Part shown: positions 19,486 to 27,906 of the stretch, piece by piece
Position numbering within the stretch: the first letter of the stretch is position 1
Layout of the letters: each line of letters begins with the position of its first letter
From: Brevundimonas diminuta 3F5N
GTDB taxonomy: Bacteria; Pseudomonadota; Alphaproteobacteria; Caulobacterales; Caulobacteraceae
Direction: 5' to 3'
Assembly (NCBI RefSeq): GCF_900163625.1
Contig: NZ_FUIE01000085.1
Span: forward strand, 48,443-112,442
DNA length: 64,000 nucleotides
Notes under the pieces: generated by a model
What the model was told of the DNA's origin: nothing
The model's input: the letters and a program-made list of their open reading frames with translations, nothing else
Databases searched by the model: none
Position numbers and translations under genes: made by a program

Positions 19486-19564
19486 AAGGGGTCTTGGCCC
19501 GTTCGGCGGCGGGGGTCAACCGCACGCCGATGGGGCGCAGCGAGGCGAAGGCGCGGTGTGGCTT

Positions 19565-21028
19565 TCACGCCCAGTTCCCATGAAACGCCGCCGGCAGGGC
19601 CACATCGGCGCGCCAGGTGGCGACCGGGCCGTCCTCGACGTGCATCAGGTCCAGGACGTGCAGTTCACTGACCCCGGCCTTCAAATTGATAGTCGGGCCG
19701 ACCAGCCAGGCGTCGGCCTCGTGCGTTCCGCCGGGCTTGGGGACGTAGACCATCTCGTCCGTCACATGGCCGGGGCCGAAGTCGAAGGACCGGGTGCGGC
19801 CGGACGACCAGTCGGTGACGGCCACCGCCGAGGCCAGAGGCCGGTCGGCGCGTTCGCCCGTGGTGTGCAGACTGAAACGGCGGACCAGCCCGGCGCGGCG
19901 CGGATCGCTGCGGGGGAACTCGCCGACCACGCCCGTCCGCTCCAGCCGCCCGCGGCCGTTCGGCGACAGCACGACCATGGCCAACTCGGCCGGTTCTCCG
20001 CCCAGCGGCACGCCGTTCAGCACCTCCTGGGCGCCGCGCGCGGCGAAGTCCATGTCCCTGTGCGCGCACAGGTCGAAGCGGATCGTGCCGTCCGCCTCGT
20101 CCCAGGCGTCGCCGACGTGGAAGAAGCCGAAAGGCGGCAAGTCGTAGATCCGCCGCTGGGTCAGGTCAGCTTTGTCGACCACCAGCACCTGCGTCCCCGC
20201 CTCGGGCGTCCAGTCGAAGCCCGCCGACATCGGCGCGACGTTGCGGACATGGACCCAGGGCTGAAGCACGATGACCAGATGGCGGGCTGTGGCGCTGAAG
20301 TCGTGGATGTAGCTGGCGCGCGGCAGTGCGATCACCTCGGCGTCCTCCAGCGTCCCGTCCGCCGCCAGGCGCCAGACCATTGCCTGCCTGCCGTTCACGC
20401 CCAGGTTCCAGATGCGGCCGTCCGGCTCGATGCGCGGGTGGGCCAGGAAGGGCATGTTCTTCAGATCGGGACGCAGGGTGACGAAGTCCTCGGTCTCCAG
20501 CGTCTCGGGGTCCATGGCCAGGGGCGAGCCCGCCTCCCACAGGGCCCACAGCTTGCCGCCGACCTTGTGCACCGAGGTGTTGGCCGGGCTGGCGTCGTCG
20601 GCCGAGCCGATGCGGGCGCGCGGGTCCGCCACCGTGCCGAAGCCGGGCATCAGCATGGCCCCCACCTCGGTCTCCTGGCGCCGCTTGCGGGTGTCGGCGA
20701 AGCGGGCGGCAAGGCTGGCCTGACCGTCCTGCACCCGCCAGCGGCGGATCAGGCCGTCGCCGTCGAACCAGTGCTGGGACGAGCCGCCCGGTCGCCGGAA
20801 CTTGGCCGGACCGTTGCGATAGAGGCTGCCCGCCAGCCCCTGCGGCGCCCGGCCGTGGACGAGGCGCAGGGCGCGCGGGGCGATGTCGCCCTCCACGTCG
20901 GCGGTGGCCAGGGACCAGTCGGCGGTCGCCGCCAAGGCTTGCAGAGCATAGGCCCGATCAGGGGCTAGGACGCGGGCGGCGGCCAAGGCGGCGGCGCCCA
21001 TGAACAGGGTGCGGCGGGTCGGGGTCAT
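19565..21028 (-). CDS. Carotenoid cleavage oxygenase family protein, exported
   Basis: Non-heme Fe(II) dioxygenase of the carotenoid/stilbene cleavage family, 487 residues from the ATG at 21028. The four iron-binding histidines are recognisable: His197 (LAHPRIEPDG), His242 (IHDFSATA), His304 (FFHVGDAW) and His483 (FHGNWA). The N-terminus (TPTRRTLFMGAAALAAARVLA) looks like a twin-arginine signal, implying export of a folded enzyme, which is uncommon for this family. It is 24 bases downstream of a DUF2141 gene and forms an operon with it. The substrate could be an apocarotenoid, carotenoid or stilbene; no carotenoid synthesis gene is in the window. Confidence 0.85.
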   Translation of the reverse strand: MTPTRRTLFMGAAALAAARVLAPDRAYALQALAATADWSLATADVEGDIAPRALRLVHGRAPQGLAGSLYRNGPAKFRRPGGSSQHWFDGDGLIRRWRVQDGQASLAARFADTRKRRQETEVGAMLMPGFGTVADPRARIGSADDASPANTSVHKVGGKLWALWEAGSPLAMDPETLETEDFVTLRPDLKNMPFLAHPRIEPDGRIWNLGVNGRQAMVWRLAADGTLEDAEVIALPRASYIHDFSATARHLVIVLQPWVHVRNVAPMSAGFDWTPEAGTQVLVVDKADLTQRRIYDLPPFGFFHVGDAWDEADGTIRFDLCAHRDMDFAARGAQEVLNGVPLGGEPAELAMVVLSPNGRGRLERTGVVGEFPRSDPRRAGLVRRFSLHTTGERADRPLASAVAVTDWSSGRTRSFDFGPGHVTDEMVYVPKPGGTHEADAWLVGPTINLKAGVSELHVLDLMHVEDGPVATWRADVALPAAFHGNWA

Positions 21029-21052
21029 GGCGATCTCTTCAGACAACGGGGC

Positions 21053-21472
21053 TTAGCGGATGCGGATGGTCTGGGCCGTGACGCCCGAGACGTCGAAACG
21101 GGCGCGCTCCCACTTGGCCGGACCCATGTTGCCGACGGCGTTGTTGGAGAAGGCGAAAGGCTCGGTCGGCATGCCGAACGGATTCACGTCCATCTTTCCG
21201 TTGCCGTTGACGTCATGGAACGCCTTCATGCCATAGGCGCCGGCGGGCAGGTTCTCGAACACGGCGGCGCGCTCACCCGTCGCCACATCAACCTGGGCCA
21301 CACGGCTCGGCGGGCCGCGCTCATAGGCGGCCTCGTCGGCATAGAGGGCGACCATGACGGCGCCGGTCTGCGCGCCTGTCTCGAAGGTGAAGGTCAAGCG
21401 GTTGTCGGCGGTTTGGGCGACGGCCGGAACGGCGAAAGCCAGAACGGCGGCGATAACAATATGGCGGATCAT
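21053..21472 (-). CDS. DUF2141 family secreted protein
   Basis: A 139-residue exported protein of unknown function, starting at the ATG at 21472 (AAGGACG upstream). The signal peptide is MIRHIVIAAVLAFAVPAVAQ. The mature part shows the DUF2141 pattern: a beta-rich fold with GAVMVALYADEAAY, LPAGAYGMKAFHDVNGNGKMD and FGMPTEPFAFSNNA. DVNGNGKMD looks like a calcium-binding loop. It is the first gene of a two-gene unit with the exported carotenoid oxygenase. The longer open frame up to 21607 would hide the signal peptide. Confidence 0.85.
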   Translation of the reverse strand: MIRHIVIAAVLAFAVPAVAQTADNRLTFTFETGAQTGAVMVALYADEAAYERGPPSRVAQVDVATGERAAVFENLPAGAYGMKAFHDVNGNGKMDVNPFGMPTEPFAFSNNAVGNMGPAKWERARFDVSGVTAQTIRIR

Positions 21473-21681
21473 GACGGGCGTCCTTGTGGGCGGGGTGAAG
21501 AAGTCGTCGCCTTCCTTCCTCGCCGCGCCGAACCCCGCCAGCGACCTTGCGTCCGCGACCGCCGCGCCTTCGCCAACGACCACCGCTCGCCGTTCACGAA
21601 GCGCCAATGACCGGCTTGGTCGCGGCCTGCGGCAGCAGCCCGGCTTGCTCCTCGCGCCGAGGGGCCCTAAGTCGCAGAACC

Positions 21682-22365
21682 ATGACCCAGACGTCCGCGA
21701 CCGCCGCCCCGCTGATCTGCCCCTCCATCCTGGCCAGCGACTTCTCCAAGCTGGGCGAGGAGATCCGCGCCCTGGAAACCGCCGGCGCCGACTGGATTCA
21801 CGTCGACGTCATGGATGGCCACTTCGTGCCCAACCTGACCATCGGCCCGGACGTGGTGAAGGCCCTGCGCCCGCACACCAGCCTGCCGTTCGACGTGCAC
21901 CTGATGGTCGCTCCGGTCGACAACTGGCTGGAGGCGTTCCGCGCGGCAGGCGCCGACGTGATGAGCGTCCACCCCGAAAGCGGCCCCCACGTTCACCGCA
22001 CGCTCGGTCAAATCCGCCAGTTGGGCGCCAAGGCAGGCCTGGTCTTCAATCCGGCCACGCCGCTGAGCGTGCTGGAAGAGGCCGTCGAACTGGTCGATCT
22101 GGTGCTGATTATGTCGGTGAACCCCGGCTTCGGCGGTCAGAAATTCATCGAGACCTCGCTGAGGAAGATCGAGCGCGCCCGCGCCATCCTCGACCGCGCC
22201 GGGTCCAAGGCCCACCTGCAGGTCGACGGCGGGGTGGTCGCCGCCAACGCCGGGGCCTGCGTCGCCGCCGGGGCCGACGCCCTGGTCGCCGGCTCCTTCG
22301 TCTTCAAGGGCGGGCCGGACGCCTACGCCGCCAACATCCAGGCCTTGAAGGCCGCCGCCGCGTGA
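21682..22365 (+). CDS. rpe: Ribulose-phosphate 3-epimerase
   Basis: Interconverts ribulose 5-phosphate and xylulose 5-phosphate in the pentose phosphate pathway. The 227-residue TIM barrel has the standard start ICPSILASDFSKLGEEI, the metal and catalytic loops WIHVDVMDGHFVPNLT and FDVHLMV, the phosphate-side NPGFGGQKFI, and VDGGV near the end. The ATG at 21682 gives the usual family length; earlier in-frame starts add an Arg-rich stretch. Its stop overlaps the GTG start of the next gene by four bases, so the two are probably coupled. Confidence 0.96.
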   Translation: MTQTSATAAPLICPSILASDFSKLGEEIRALETAGADWIHVDVMDGHFVPNLTIGPDVVKALRPHTSLPFDVHLMVAPVDNWLEAFRAAGADVMSVHPESGPHVHRTLGQIRQLGAKAGLVFNPATPLSVLEEAVELVDLVLIMSVNPGFGGQKFIETSLRKIERARAILDRAGSKAHLQVDGGVVAANAGACVAAGADALVAGSFVFKGGPDAYAANIQALKAAAA

Positions 22366-24176
22366 GCCCCCTCGGCCCCTTCGCCCCGCGCGACAGCGAC
22401 GTCCCCCTGGCCGAGGGGCACATCCCCGGCCTGAAGGGCGCGCCCATACGCACGCCCGTCCGCAGCGCCTCGGGCGCCCGGCCCGACCCGCGTCTGTGGG
22501 CCTCGGTCGCCAAGGGACTGGCCGCGCGCCAGTTGTGGATCGAACTCTACGGCCTGCCCGGCTACGGCCTGACCCTGGGCGGACCCACGGCCGAGGGCTT
22601 CGCCGTCAGCCCGCGCGATTTCCGCCCCCTGCCCGAAGAAGCGCCGCGCCCCCTGCTGTCGGGCAAGCTGACGCTGGCGGGTCTCAGCCTCGACGCCGAC
22701 ACCCCGTTGGCGCTGTGGAACAGTCCCACCCCCAGCCGCGCCTTCGCGGTCGAACTGCACAGTTTCAACTGGCTGCCCGCCATGATGGCCCAGGGCGATC
22801 GCGGCGCGCGCGAGGCCCTGGCCATGACCCTGGCCTGGCGTGAGGTGTTTAGCCGCTGGTCGCCCTTCTCCTGGGATCCCGACATTCTGGCGCGCCGCGT
22901 CTATCATCTAGCCTGCGCCGGGCGGCGGCTGGCGGGCGTGGCGACCGAGGTCGAACGCCTGCAACTGACCGACATCCTGGCCCATCAGGCGCGCCAGCTG
23001 CTGCGTCCGCCCGGCGGCGTCATGGGCCGCGCCGAGCGCCTGACCGCCACCGCCGTCGCGGGCTGCGCCCTGAGCGGCAAGGCCGGCGCCGCCATCCGCA
23101 ACAAGGCGCTGAAACGTCTGCCCGGCGCCCTGGCCGTCACGGTCGCGCCGGACGGCGCCCACGCCACGCGCGCGCCGGAAATGGGGCTGGAGCTGCTGCT
23201 CGACCTGCTGACGCTGGACGACGCCCTGGCCCAGCTGTCGGAGGTGACGCCCGAGCCGGTGGCCGAGGCCATCTCGCGTCTGACCCTGGCCCTGCGCGTC
23301 CAGACCCTGCCCGACCGGCGCCTGGCCGTGTTCCAGGGCGGCGGTCCTTCGACGCCCGAACGCATCGCCGCCGCCCGCGCCCATGACGACACGCCCGCCG
23401 CCCCGGCCAGCGGCGCCGTCGGCGGCGTCCTGCGCGTCTCCAGCCCGCTGCTGACCGTCATGGTCGATGTCGAGGCTCCGGCCCGCAACGCCTGGTCGGC
23501 CGCCGCCTGCGGCCAGCCCGCCGCGCTGGAGGTCGTCTGCGGCCGCGACCGCCTGTTCACCTCGGCCGGATGGACGCCGCGCGCCCTGGATCGCCAGGCC
23601 CTGCGCCTGACGCCGGGCGCCTCGACCCTGACGCTGGGCGAACAGCCGCTGGGCGAACCCCTGTCCGGCTGGAAGAGCGATCTTCTGGGCCCGCGCCTGG
23701 TCGGCCCCGCCCTGCACGTCACGCGCCAGCATCAGGACAGCGACGACGCCGTCTGGCTGGAAGTCGAGCACGACGGCTGGATGCCGGGCTACGGCCTGAT
23801 GCATCAACGTCGCCTCTACATCGACCAGCGCCTGGACGAACTGCGCGCCGAAGAGCGGCTGCATCCGCCCGAAGGCCGCCCTGAAGCGACCCGCGCCATC
23901 GCCGCCCCCTACGCCCTGCGCTTCCAGCTCGAGCCCGGCGTCCAGGCGTCGCTGGCCCGCGACCGCCGCTCCATCCTGCTGCGCGGCCCGTCCGGGCGCG
24001 GCTGGTGGTTCCGCAGCGACGGCCCCGACGTGGCCATCGAGCCCGCCGTCCACATCGATGAGGGCCTGACCCGCCGCAGCCTGCAGATCGTGGTCCGCGG
24101 CTCGGCCCGTACCGACGCCGAGACCAAGGTCCGCTGGAAGCTGAGTCCGGCGGGCGCGAGCGGCGACCCGCACTGA
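22362..24176 (+). CDS. Heparinase II/III-like protein
   Basis: A 604-residue protein starting at a GTG (22362) that overlaps the rpe stop (GTGA). Residues about 95-300 are the alpha-helical toroid part (HSFNWLPAMMAQGDRGAREALAMTLAWREVF). The C-terminal half, from about 400, is the beta-sandwich heparinase II/III domain (VWLEVEHDGWMPGYGLMHQRRLYIDQRLDEL). No secretion signal is visible, unlike secreted polysaccharide lyases. The family is often encoded next to purH in alphaproteobacteria, as here, and its substrate there is not established; an envelope polysaccharide role is a guess. Confidence 0.85.
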   Translation: MSPLGPFAPRDSDVPLAEGHIPGLKGAPIRTPVRSASGARPDPRLWASVAKGLAARQLWIELYGLPGYGLTLGGPTAEGFAVSPRDFRPLPEEAPRPLLSGKLTLAGLSLDADTPLALWNSPTPSRAFAVELHSFNWLPAMMAQGDRGAREALAMTLAWREVFSRWSPFSWDPDILARRVYHLACAGRRLAGVATEVERLQLTDILAHQARQLLRPPGGVMGRAERLTATAVAGCALSGKAGAAIRNKALKRLPGALAVTVAPDGAHATRAPEMGLELLLDLLTLDDALAQLSEVTPEPVAEAISRLTLALRVQTLPDRRLAVFQGGGPSTPERIAAARAHDDTPAAPASGAVGGVLRVSSPLLTVMVDVEAPARNAWSAAACGQPAALEVVCGRDRLFTSAGWTPRALDRQALRLTPGASTLTLGEQPLGEPLSGWKSDLLGPRLVGPALHVTRQHQDSDDAVWLEVEHDGWMPGYGLMHQRRLYIDQRLDELRAEERLHPPEGRPEATRAIAAPYALRFQLEPGVQASLARDRRSILLRGPSGRGWWFRSDGPDVAIEPAVHIDEGLTRRSLQIVVRGSARTDAETKVRWKLSPAGASGDPH

Positions 24177-24571
24177 TGCTTCGCATGATCTGTCAGCGAT
24201 GGATCTACAGGGTCGGCAATTCGACAGTCTGCGTGGACAACGCCTTCAGCTGGGTCGGTTGGGCGCAGGAACGCCTCAGGGTCAATGACGAGACGGTGCA
24301 GGACAGTCGCGGCATGTTCCGTACGCGCCAGTCCTACGCGGAACCGTGGCTGACCATGATCGGCGAGGGTGAGCTGTCGGTGCGCATGTCCGCCCGCCTC
24401 CTGAGCATCCAGTGCGAGCTTCTGCTGAACGGCGAGCCGCTGGAGCCCGAGGCCTATATGGCGACACGCTGGGCAGGCCCAAAGAACACCTGGCCCGCCG
24501 AAGAGGATTGGCGGCCTGCTCGGCGTGGAGACTTCATCGCCTTGCCGAAGGCCGAGGCCGCCAAGGGCTGA
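24176..24571 (+). CDS. Hypothetical protein
   Basis: A 131-residue protein I do not recognise. It starts at an ATG overlapping the heparinase-like stop (TGATG), so it is probably the third gene of the rpe unit. It is rich in Trp (eight residues, as in FSWVGWAQERL, YRVGNS and WAGPKNTWPAEEDW) and reads like a compact beta-rich fold. LRVNDETVQDSRGMF, LSVRMSARLLSIQCELLLNGEPLEPEAYMA suggest two antiparallel sheets. No signal peptide or membrane segment. An internal start at 24185 (MICQRW) is possible. Confidence 0.65.
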   Translation: MLRMICQRWIYRVGNSTVCVDNAFSWVGWAQERLRVNDETVQDSRGMFRTRQSYAEPWLTMIGEGELSVRMSARLLSIQCELLLNGEPLEPEAYMATRWAGPKNTWPAEEDWRPARRGDFIALPKAEAAKG

Positions 24572-24637
24572 CGCCGCGCCCCGTTGGTGCTAGAGGCCCC
24601 GCCATCTCCCCGCCCCAGCTGTAAACGGACGCCGCCC

Positions 24638-26242
24638 ATGCCCGCCGCTCCCGACTTTCCGCCCGCCCCGGACGCGATCAAACCCGTCCGCGCCCTGATC
24701 TCCCTGTCGGACAAGGCGGGGCTGGAAGAGGCCGCGCGCACCCTGGCAGGTCTGGGCGTCGAACTGGTCTCGACCGGCGGCACCAAGGCGGCGATCGCGG
24801 GCTTCGGCCTACCGGTCAAGGATGTGGCCGATCTGACCGGCTTCCCGGAAATGATGGACGGCCGGGTCAAGACCCTGCATCCCGTGGTGCACGGCGGCCT
24901 GCTGGGCGTGCGCAACGCCCCGGCCCACGCCGCCGCCATGACCGAGCACGAGATCGGCGCCATCGATATCGTCTGGATCGACCTCTATCCGTTCGAAAAG
25001 ACCGTGGAATCCGGCGGCGGTTTTGAAGCGGCCATCGAAAACATCGACATCGGCGGCCCGGCCATGATCCGTTCGGGCAGCAAGAACCACGGCCACGTCG
25101 CCGTCGCCGTCGACGCCGAGAGCATCAACCTGATCGTCGAAGCGCTGAAGGCCGACGGCTCGACCTCGCTCAACCTGCGCAAACAACTGGCCGCCCGAGC
25201 CTTCGCCCGCACCGCCGCCTATGACGCCGCCGTTTCCGGCTGGTTCGCGGCTCAGCTGGAAGACGCCGCCCCGGCCCGCAAGTCGATCGCCGGCTCGCTG
25301 GCGCAAACCCTGCGTTATGGCGAGAACCCGCACCAGACCGGCGCATTCTACCGCACCGGCGAGAAGCGTCCGGGCGTGGCCTACGCCACCCAGATCCAGG
25401 GCAAGGAACTGGGCTACAACAACATCGCCGACGCCGACGCCGCCTATGAGCTGGTCGCCGAGTTCGAGGCTCCGGCCTGCGTCATCGTCAAGCACGCCAA
25501 CCCTTGCGGCGTGGCCGTCGGCAAGGACCTGTCGGAAGCCTACGCCCGCGCGCTGGAATGCGACGCCGTGTCCGCCTTCGGCGGCGTCATCGCCGTCAAC
25601 CGCCCGCTGAACGGCGAAGACGCGCGCGCCATCACCGGCATCTTCACCGAGGTCGTCATCGCCCCCGGCGCCGACGAAGAGGCCAAGGCCGTCTTCGCCG
25701 CCAAGAAGAACCTGCGCCTGCTGATCACCGACGGCTTGCCCGACCCGCACGGCGCGGGCGAGGTGTTCCGCTCGGTCGCCGGCGGCTTCCTGGTCCAGTC
25801 GCGCGACCGCTCGCTGATCAAGCCGTCCGACCTGAAGATCGTCACGCGCCGCCAGCCGACGCCGACCGAGATCCAGGACATGCTGTTCGCCTTCACCGTG
25901 GCCAAGCACGTCAAGTCCAACGCCATCGTCTACGCCAAGGACGGCCAGACGGCGGGCATCGGCGCCGGCCAGATGAACCGTCGCGACAGCGCCCGCATCG
26001 CCGCCATCCGCGCCAAGGAAGCGGGCGAGGCCAAGGGTCTCGCCCACTCGCTGGCCGAGGGTTCGGCCTGTGCGTCCGAAGCCTTCTTCCCCTTCGCCGA
26101 CGGCCTGCTGGAAGCCGTCGCCGCCGGGGCCACGGCGGTGATCCAGCCGGGCGGTTCGATCCGCGACGAGGAAGTCATCGCCGCCGCCGACGAACGCGGC
26201 ATCGCCATGGCCTTCACCGGCGTGCGCGTGTTCCGGCACTAG
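24638..26242 (+). CDS. purH: Bifunctional AICAR formyltransferase / IMP cyclohydrolase
   Basis: Catalyses the last two steps of IMP synthesis. The 534 residues contain an N-terminal MGS-like IMP cyclohydrolase domain (about 15-165; [43 protein letters not shown]) and a C-terminal formyltransferase domain. The latter has the catalytic Lys-His in [39 protein letters not shown] and [21 protein letters not shown] are conserved. The start at 24638 was chosen because it gives the usual length; earlier in-frame codons add proline-rich sequence. A very strong terminator follows. Confidence 0.97.
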   Translation: MPAAPDFPPAPDAIKPVRALISLSDKAGLEEAARTLAGLGVELVSTGGTKAAIAGFGLPVKDVADLTGFPEMMDGRVKTLHPVVHGGLLGVRNAPAHAAAMTEHEIGAIDIVWIDLYPFEKTVESGGGFEAAIENIDIGGPAMIRSGSKNHGHVAVAVDAESINLIVEALKADGSTSLNLRKQLAARAFARTAAYDAAVSGWFAAQLEDAAPARKSIAGSLAQTLRYGENPHQTGAFYRTGEKRPGVAYATQIQGKELGYNNIADADAAYELVAEFEAPACVIVKHANPCGVAVGKDLSEAYARALECDAVSAFGGVIAVNRPLNGEDARAITGIFTEVVIAPGADEEAKAVFAAKKNLRLLITDGLPDPHGAGEVFRSVAGGFLVQSRDRSLIKPSDLKIVTRRQPTPTEIQDMLFAFTVAKHVKSNAIVYAKDGQTAGIGAGQMNRRDSARIAAIRAKEAGEAKGLAHSLAEGSACASEAFFPFADGLLEAVAAGATAVIQPGGSIRDEEVIAAADERGIAMAFTGVRVFRH

Positions 26243-26295
26243 GCCGAAAGGGCGCTAACGCGGGCGACGCGGTCGCCCGCTGCTTGAGCGCAAGC

Positions 26296-26330
26296 AAAAG
26301 GGCGCTGCCGGTCGTCGGCAGCGCCCTTTT
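26296..26330. terminator. Bidirectional terminator between purH and the SIP-family gene
   Basis: An 11-base perfect stem (GGGCGCTGCCG at 26300-26310, CGGCAGCGCCC at 26316-26326) with a 5-base loop, preceded by AAAA and followed by TTTT, so it works in both directions between two convergent genes. Confidence 0.93.
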
Positions 26331-26354
26331 CTTTGGCCTAGACCCGGTCGGGCC

Positions 26355-27170
26355 TCAGTCCTCAATCACCTCGTGCGATCCGGCGCGGCCCAGGCGCCAG
26401 TAGCCGGCGACCTTCATCCATTTCTGGTTGAATGGCCGGGCGGCCAGCAGGGCCGCGCGCATCGAGCGGGCGACCGAGGATTCACAGGCCACCCAGACAT
26501 AGGCGTCGGCCGGATCGATCCGCTTCGCCGCCGCCACCGCCGCCGCCGTCAGGGCTTCAGGGCGGCCGCGCGGGCCGCCGTTGCGGTGCACCCAGACGAC
26601 CTCGACGTTCGCCGGACTGGACAGGTCCAGCTCTCCGCCTGCGTCGTTCACCTCGATGCAGACGATGGCGCGCGCGGTCGCTGGCAGTTCCTCCAGCCGC
26701 CGAGCGATGGCGGGGATGGCCGCCTCATCGCCGATCAGCAGGTGCTCGGCGAAACTGGTCGGAATCAGGAAAGAGCCCCGCGGGCCGCCCAGGCCCAGTT
26801 CGTCGCCCGGCCGCGCATCCTCGGCCCAGGCCGTGGCCGGACCGCCATGACCGACGGCGAAGTCGATGGTCAGCCGCCGGTTCGCGGCGTCAAAGGCGCG
26901 CGGCGTATAGTCCCGCGCCACCGGCTTGGGCTCGGCATAGACCGGCCCGTCCGGTCCGAGCGTCGGCAGGACCAGACGCTCGCCGCGCGGCGCGGGGAAT
27001 ATCTTCACATGGTCGTCGAAGCCGGGACTGAAGAAGCCCTCCAGTTCGTCGCCCGTCAGGACGATCCGCTTCAGCACCGGCGTCAGTTGCTCCACCGCCT
27101 CGACACGGGCGAGGCGGAATTTCAGCTCGTGCCGCACGCGGCGCGGTTGTCTGAGGAGGGCGTCGGTCAT
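26355..27170 (-). CDS. Siderophore-interacting protein, NAD(P)H ferric-chelate reductase (YqjH/ViuB type)
   Basis: Flavoprotein that releases iron from ferric siderophores in the cytoplasm. The 271 residues have an N-terminal FAD-binding domain with the family signature ARDYTPRAFD and HGGPATAWAEDARPGDEL, then a C-terminal SIP/NAD(P)H domain (LLIGDEAAIPAIARRLEELPA). The last residues contain PFNQKWMKVAGYWRLGRAG, a typical end. Its ATG overlaps the stop of the PadR gene by four bases (ATGA), so the two form an operon. In E. coli yqjH lies beside yqjI (nfeR), a PadR regulator of very similar shape. I infer the same pairing. Confidence 0.9.
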   Translation of the reverse strand: MTDALLRQPRRVRHELKFRLARVEAVEQLTPVLKRIVLTGDELEGFFSPGFDDHVKIFPAPRGERLVLPTLGPDGPVYAEPKPVARDYTPRAFDAANRRLTIDFAVGHGGPATAWAEDARPGDELGLGGPRGSFLIPTSFAEHLLIGDEAAIPAIARRLEELPATARAIVCIEVNDAGGELDLSSPANVEVVWVHRNGGPRGRPEALTAAAVAAAKRIDPADAYVWVACESSVARSMRAALLAARPFNQKWMKVAGYWRLGRAGSHEVIED

Positions 27171-27796
27171 GCCTGTCTCACCTTTTCGGCTACGGCTTCG
27201 ATCAGATCGGCGATGGCCTCGACCTGAGCCTCGCTGAGCGATGGCTCCTGGGTCAGGCGCTCATGGGTCGCAGCGCGGAAGGCCTCGATGGCCTGGGCGA
27301 TGCGCGCCGGGCGGTCGGCGCGGCCGCGCAGGGCCTTCATCTTGCGCTCGGCGTGAGCCAGGGCCTCGGCGTTCTCGACCAGCAGGCGGCGGCCCTCGTC
27401 GGTGATCGCGTAGCGTTTCTTGCCGCCCTCGGCGACGGCGCTGAGCGCGCCCATGTCTTCCAGCAGGGTCAGACTGGGGTAGATGACGCCGGGGCTGGGC
27501 GTATAGGCGCCGCCCATGCGCGCCTCGATGGCCTTGATCAGTTCATAGCCATGGGCGGGCTTGTCCGCGATCAGCGACAGCAGCACCCAGCGCAGGGCGC
27601 CGTGCTCGAACATGCGGCCGCCGCCGCGCCGGCCGTGGCCCTCGCCGCGCATCCGGCCCTCGCCCATGCGCCGTCCCTCCGGCCGCATCGACCGAAAGGG
27701 GCCGCCGTGGCCGCGCGCGAAGCCGTGGCCCATGTCGCTTCTGGCACCGCCGCTCATGCCGCATCCGCGCTTTCCGATCCGCTTGGATCCTCTCAT
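27167..27796 (-). CDS. PadR-family regulator resembling NfeR (YqjI)
   Basis: Winged-helix regulator, 209 residues. An N-terminal extension of about 60 residues is rich in Gly, Arg, His and Met (GHGFARGHGG, GEGHGRRGGGRMF) with one Cys. The PadR domain follows (HGALRWVLLSLIADKPAHGYELIKAIE, YTPSPGVIYPSLTLLEDMG), then a helical dimerisation tail. E. coli YqjI/NfeR has the same plan: a His/Cys-rich metal-binding leader, the same HGELR/PSPGVIYP core, and control of the neighbouring ferric reductase. Here cysteines are nearly absent from the leader, so metal specificity may differ. A palindromic operator lies 22 bases upstream. The exact start is uncertain; ATGs at 27757 and 27733 are alternatives. 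Confidence 0.88.
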   Translation of the reverse strand: MRGSKRIGKRGCGMSGGARSDMGHGFARGHGGPFRSMRPEGRRMGEGRMRGEGHGRRGGGRMFEHGALRWVLLSLIADKPAHGYELIKAIEARMGGAYTPSPGVIYPSLTLLEDMGALSAVAEGGKKRYAITDEGRRLLVENAEALAHAERKMKALRGRADRPARIAQAIEAFRAATHERLTQEPSLSEAQVEAIADLIEAVAEKVRQA

Positions 27797-27817
27797 TTGC
27801 GTCTCTTCTTTCTCAAT

Positions 27818-27850
27818 TCGATATATCTAACTTGCAAACAGATATATCGA
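27818..27850. promoter_or_regulatory. PadR operator candidate, 11-bp perfect inverted repeat
   Basis: TCGATATATCT at 27818-27828 and AGATATATCGA at 27840-27850 are perfect reverse complements separated by 11 bases. It is a conspicuous AT-rich island in high-GC DNA. It lies just upstream of the PadR start and 56 bases before the divergent hydrolase gene. Symmetry and position suggest PadR autoregulation. Confidence 0.8.
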
Positions 27851-27906
27851 TATGCTGAAAGCGCAAGACCCCTTTCCTCGGCGATGGGACGGATTAAGCT
27901 GTGCCG

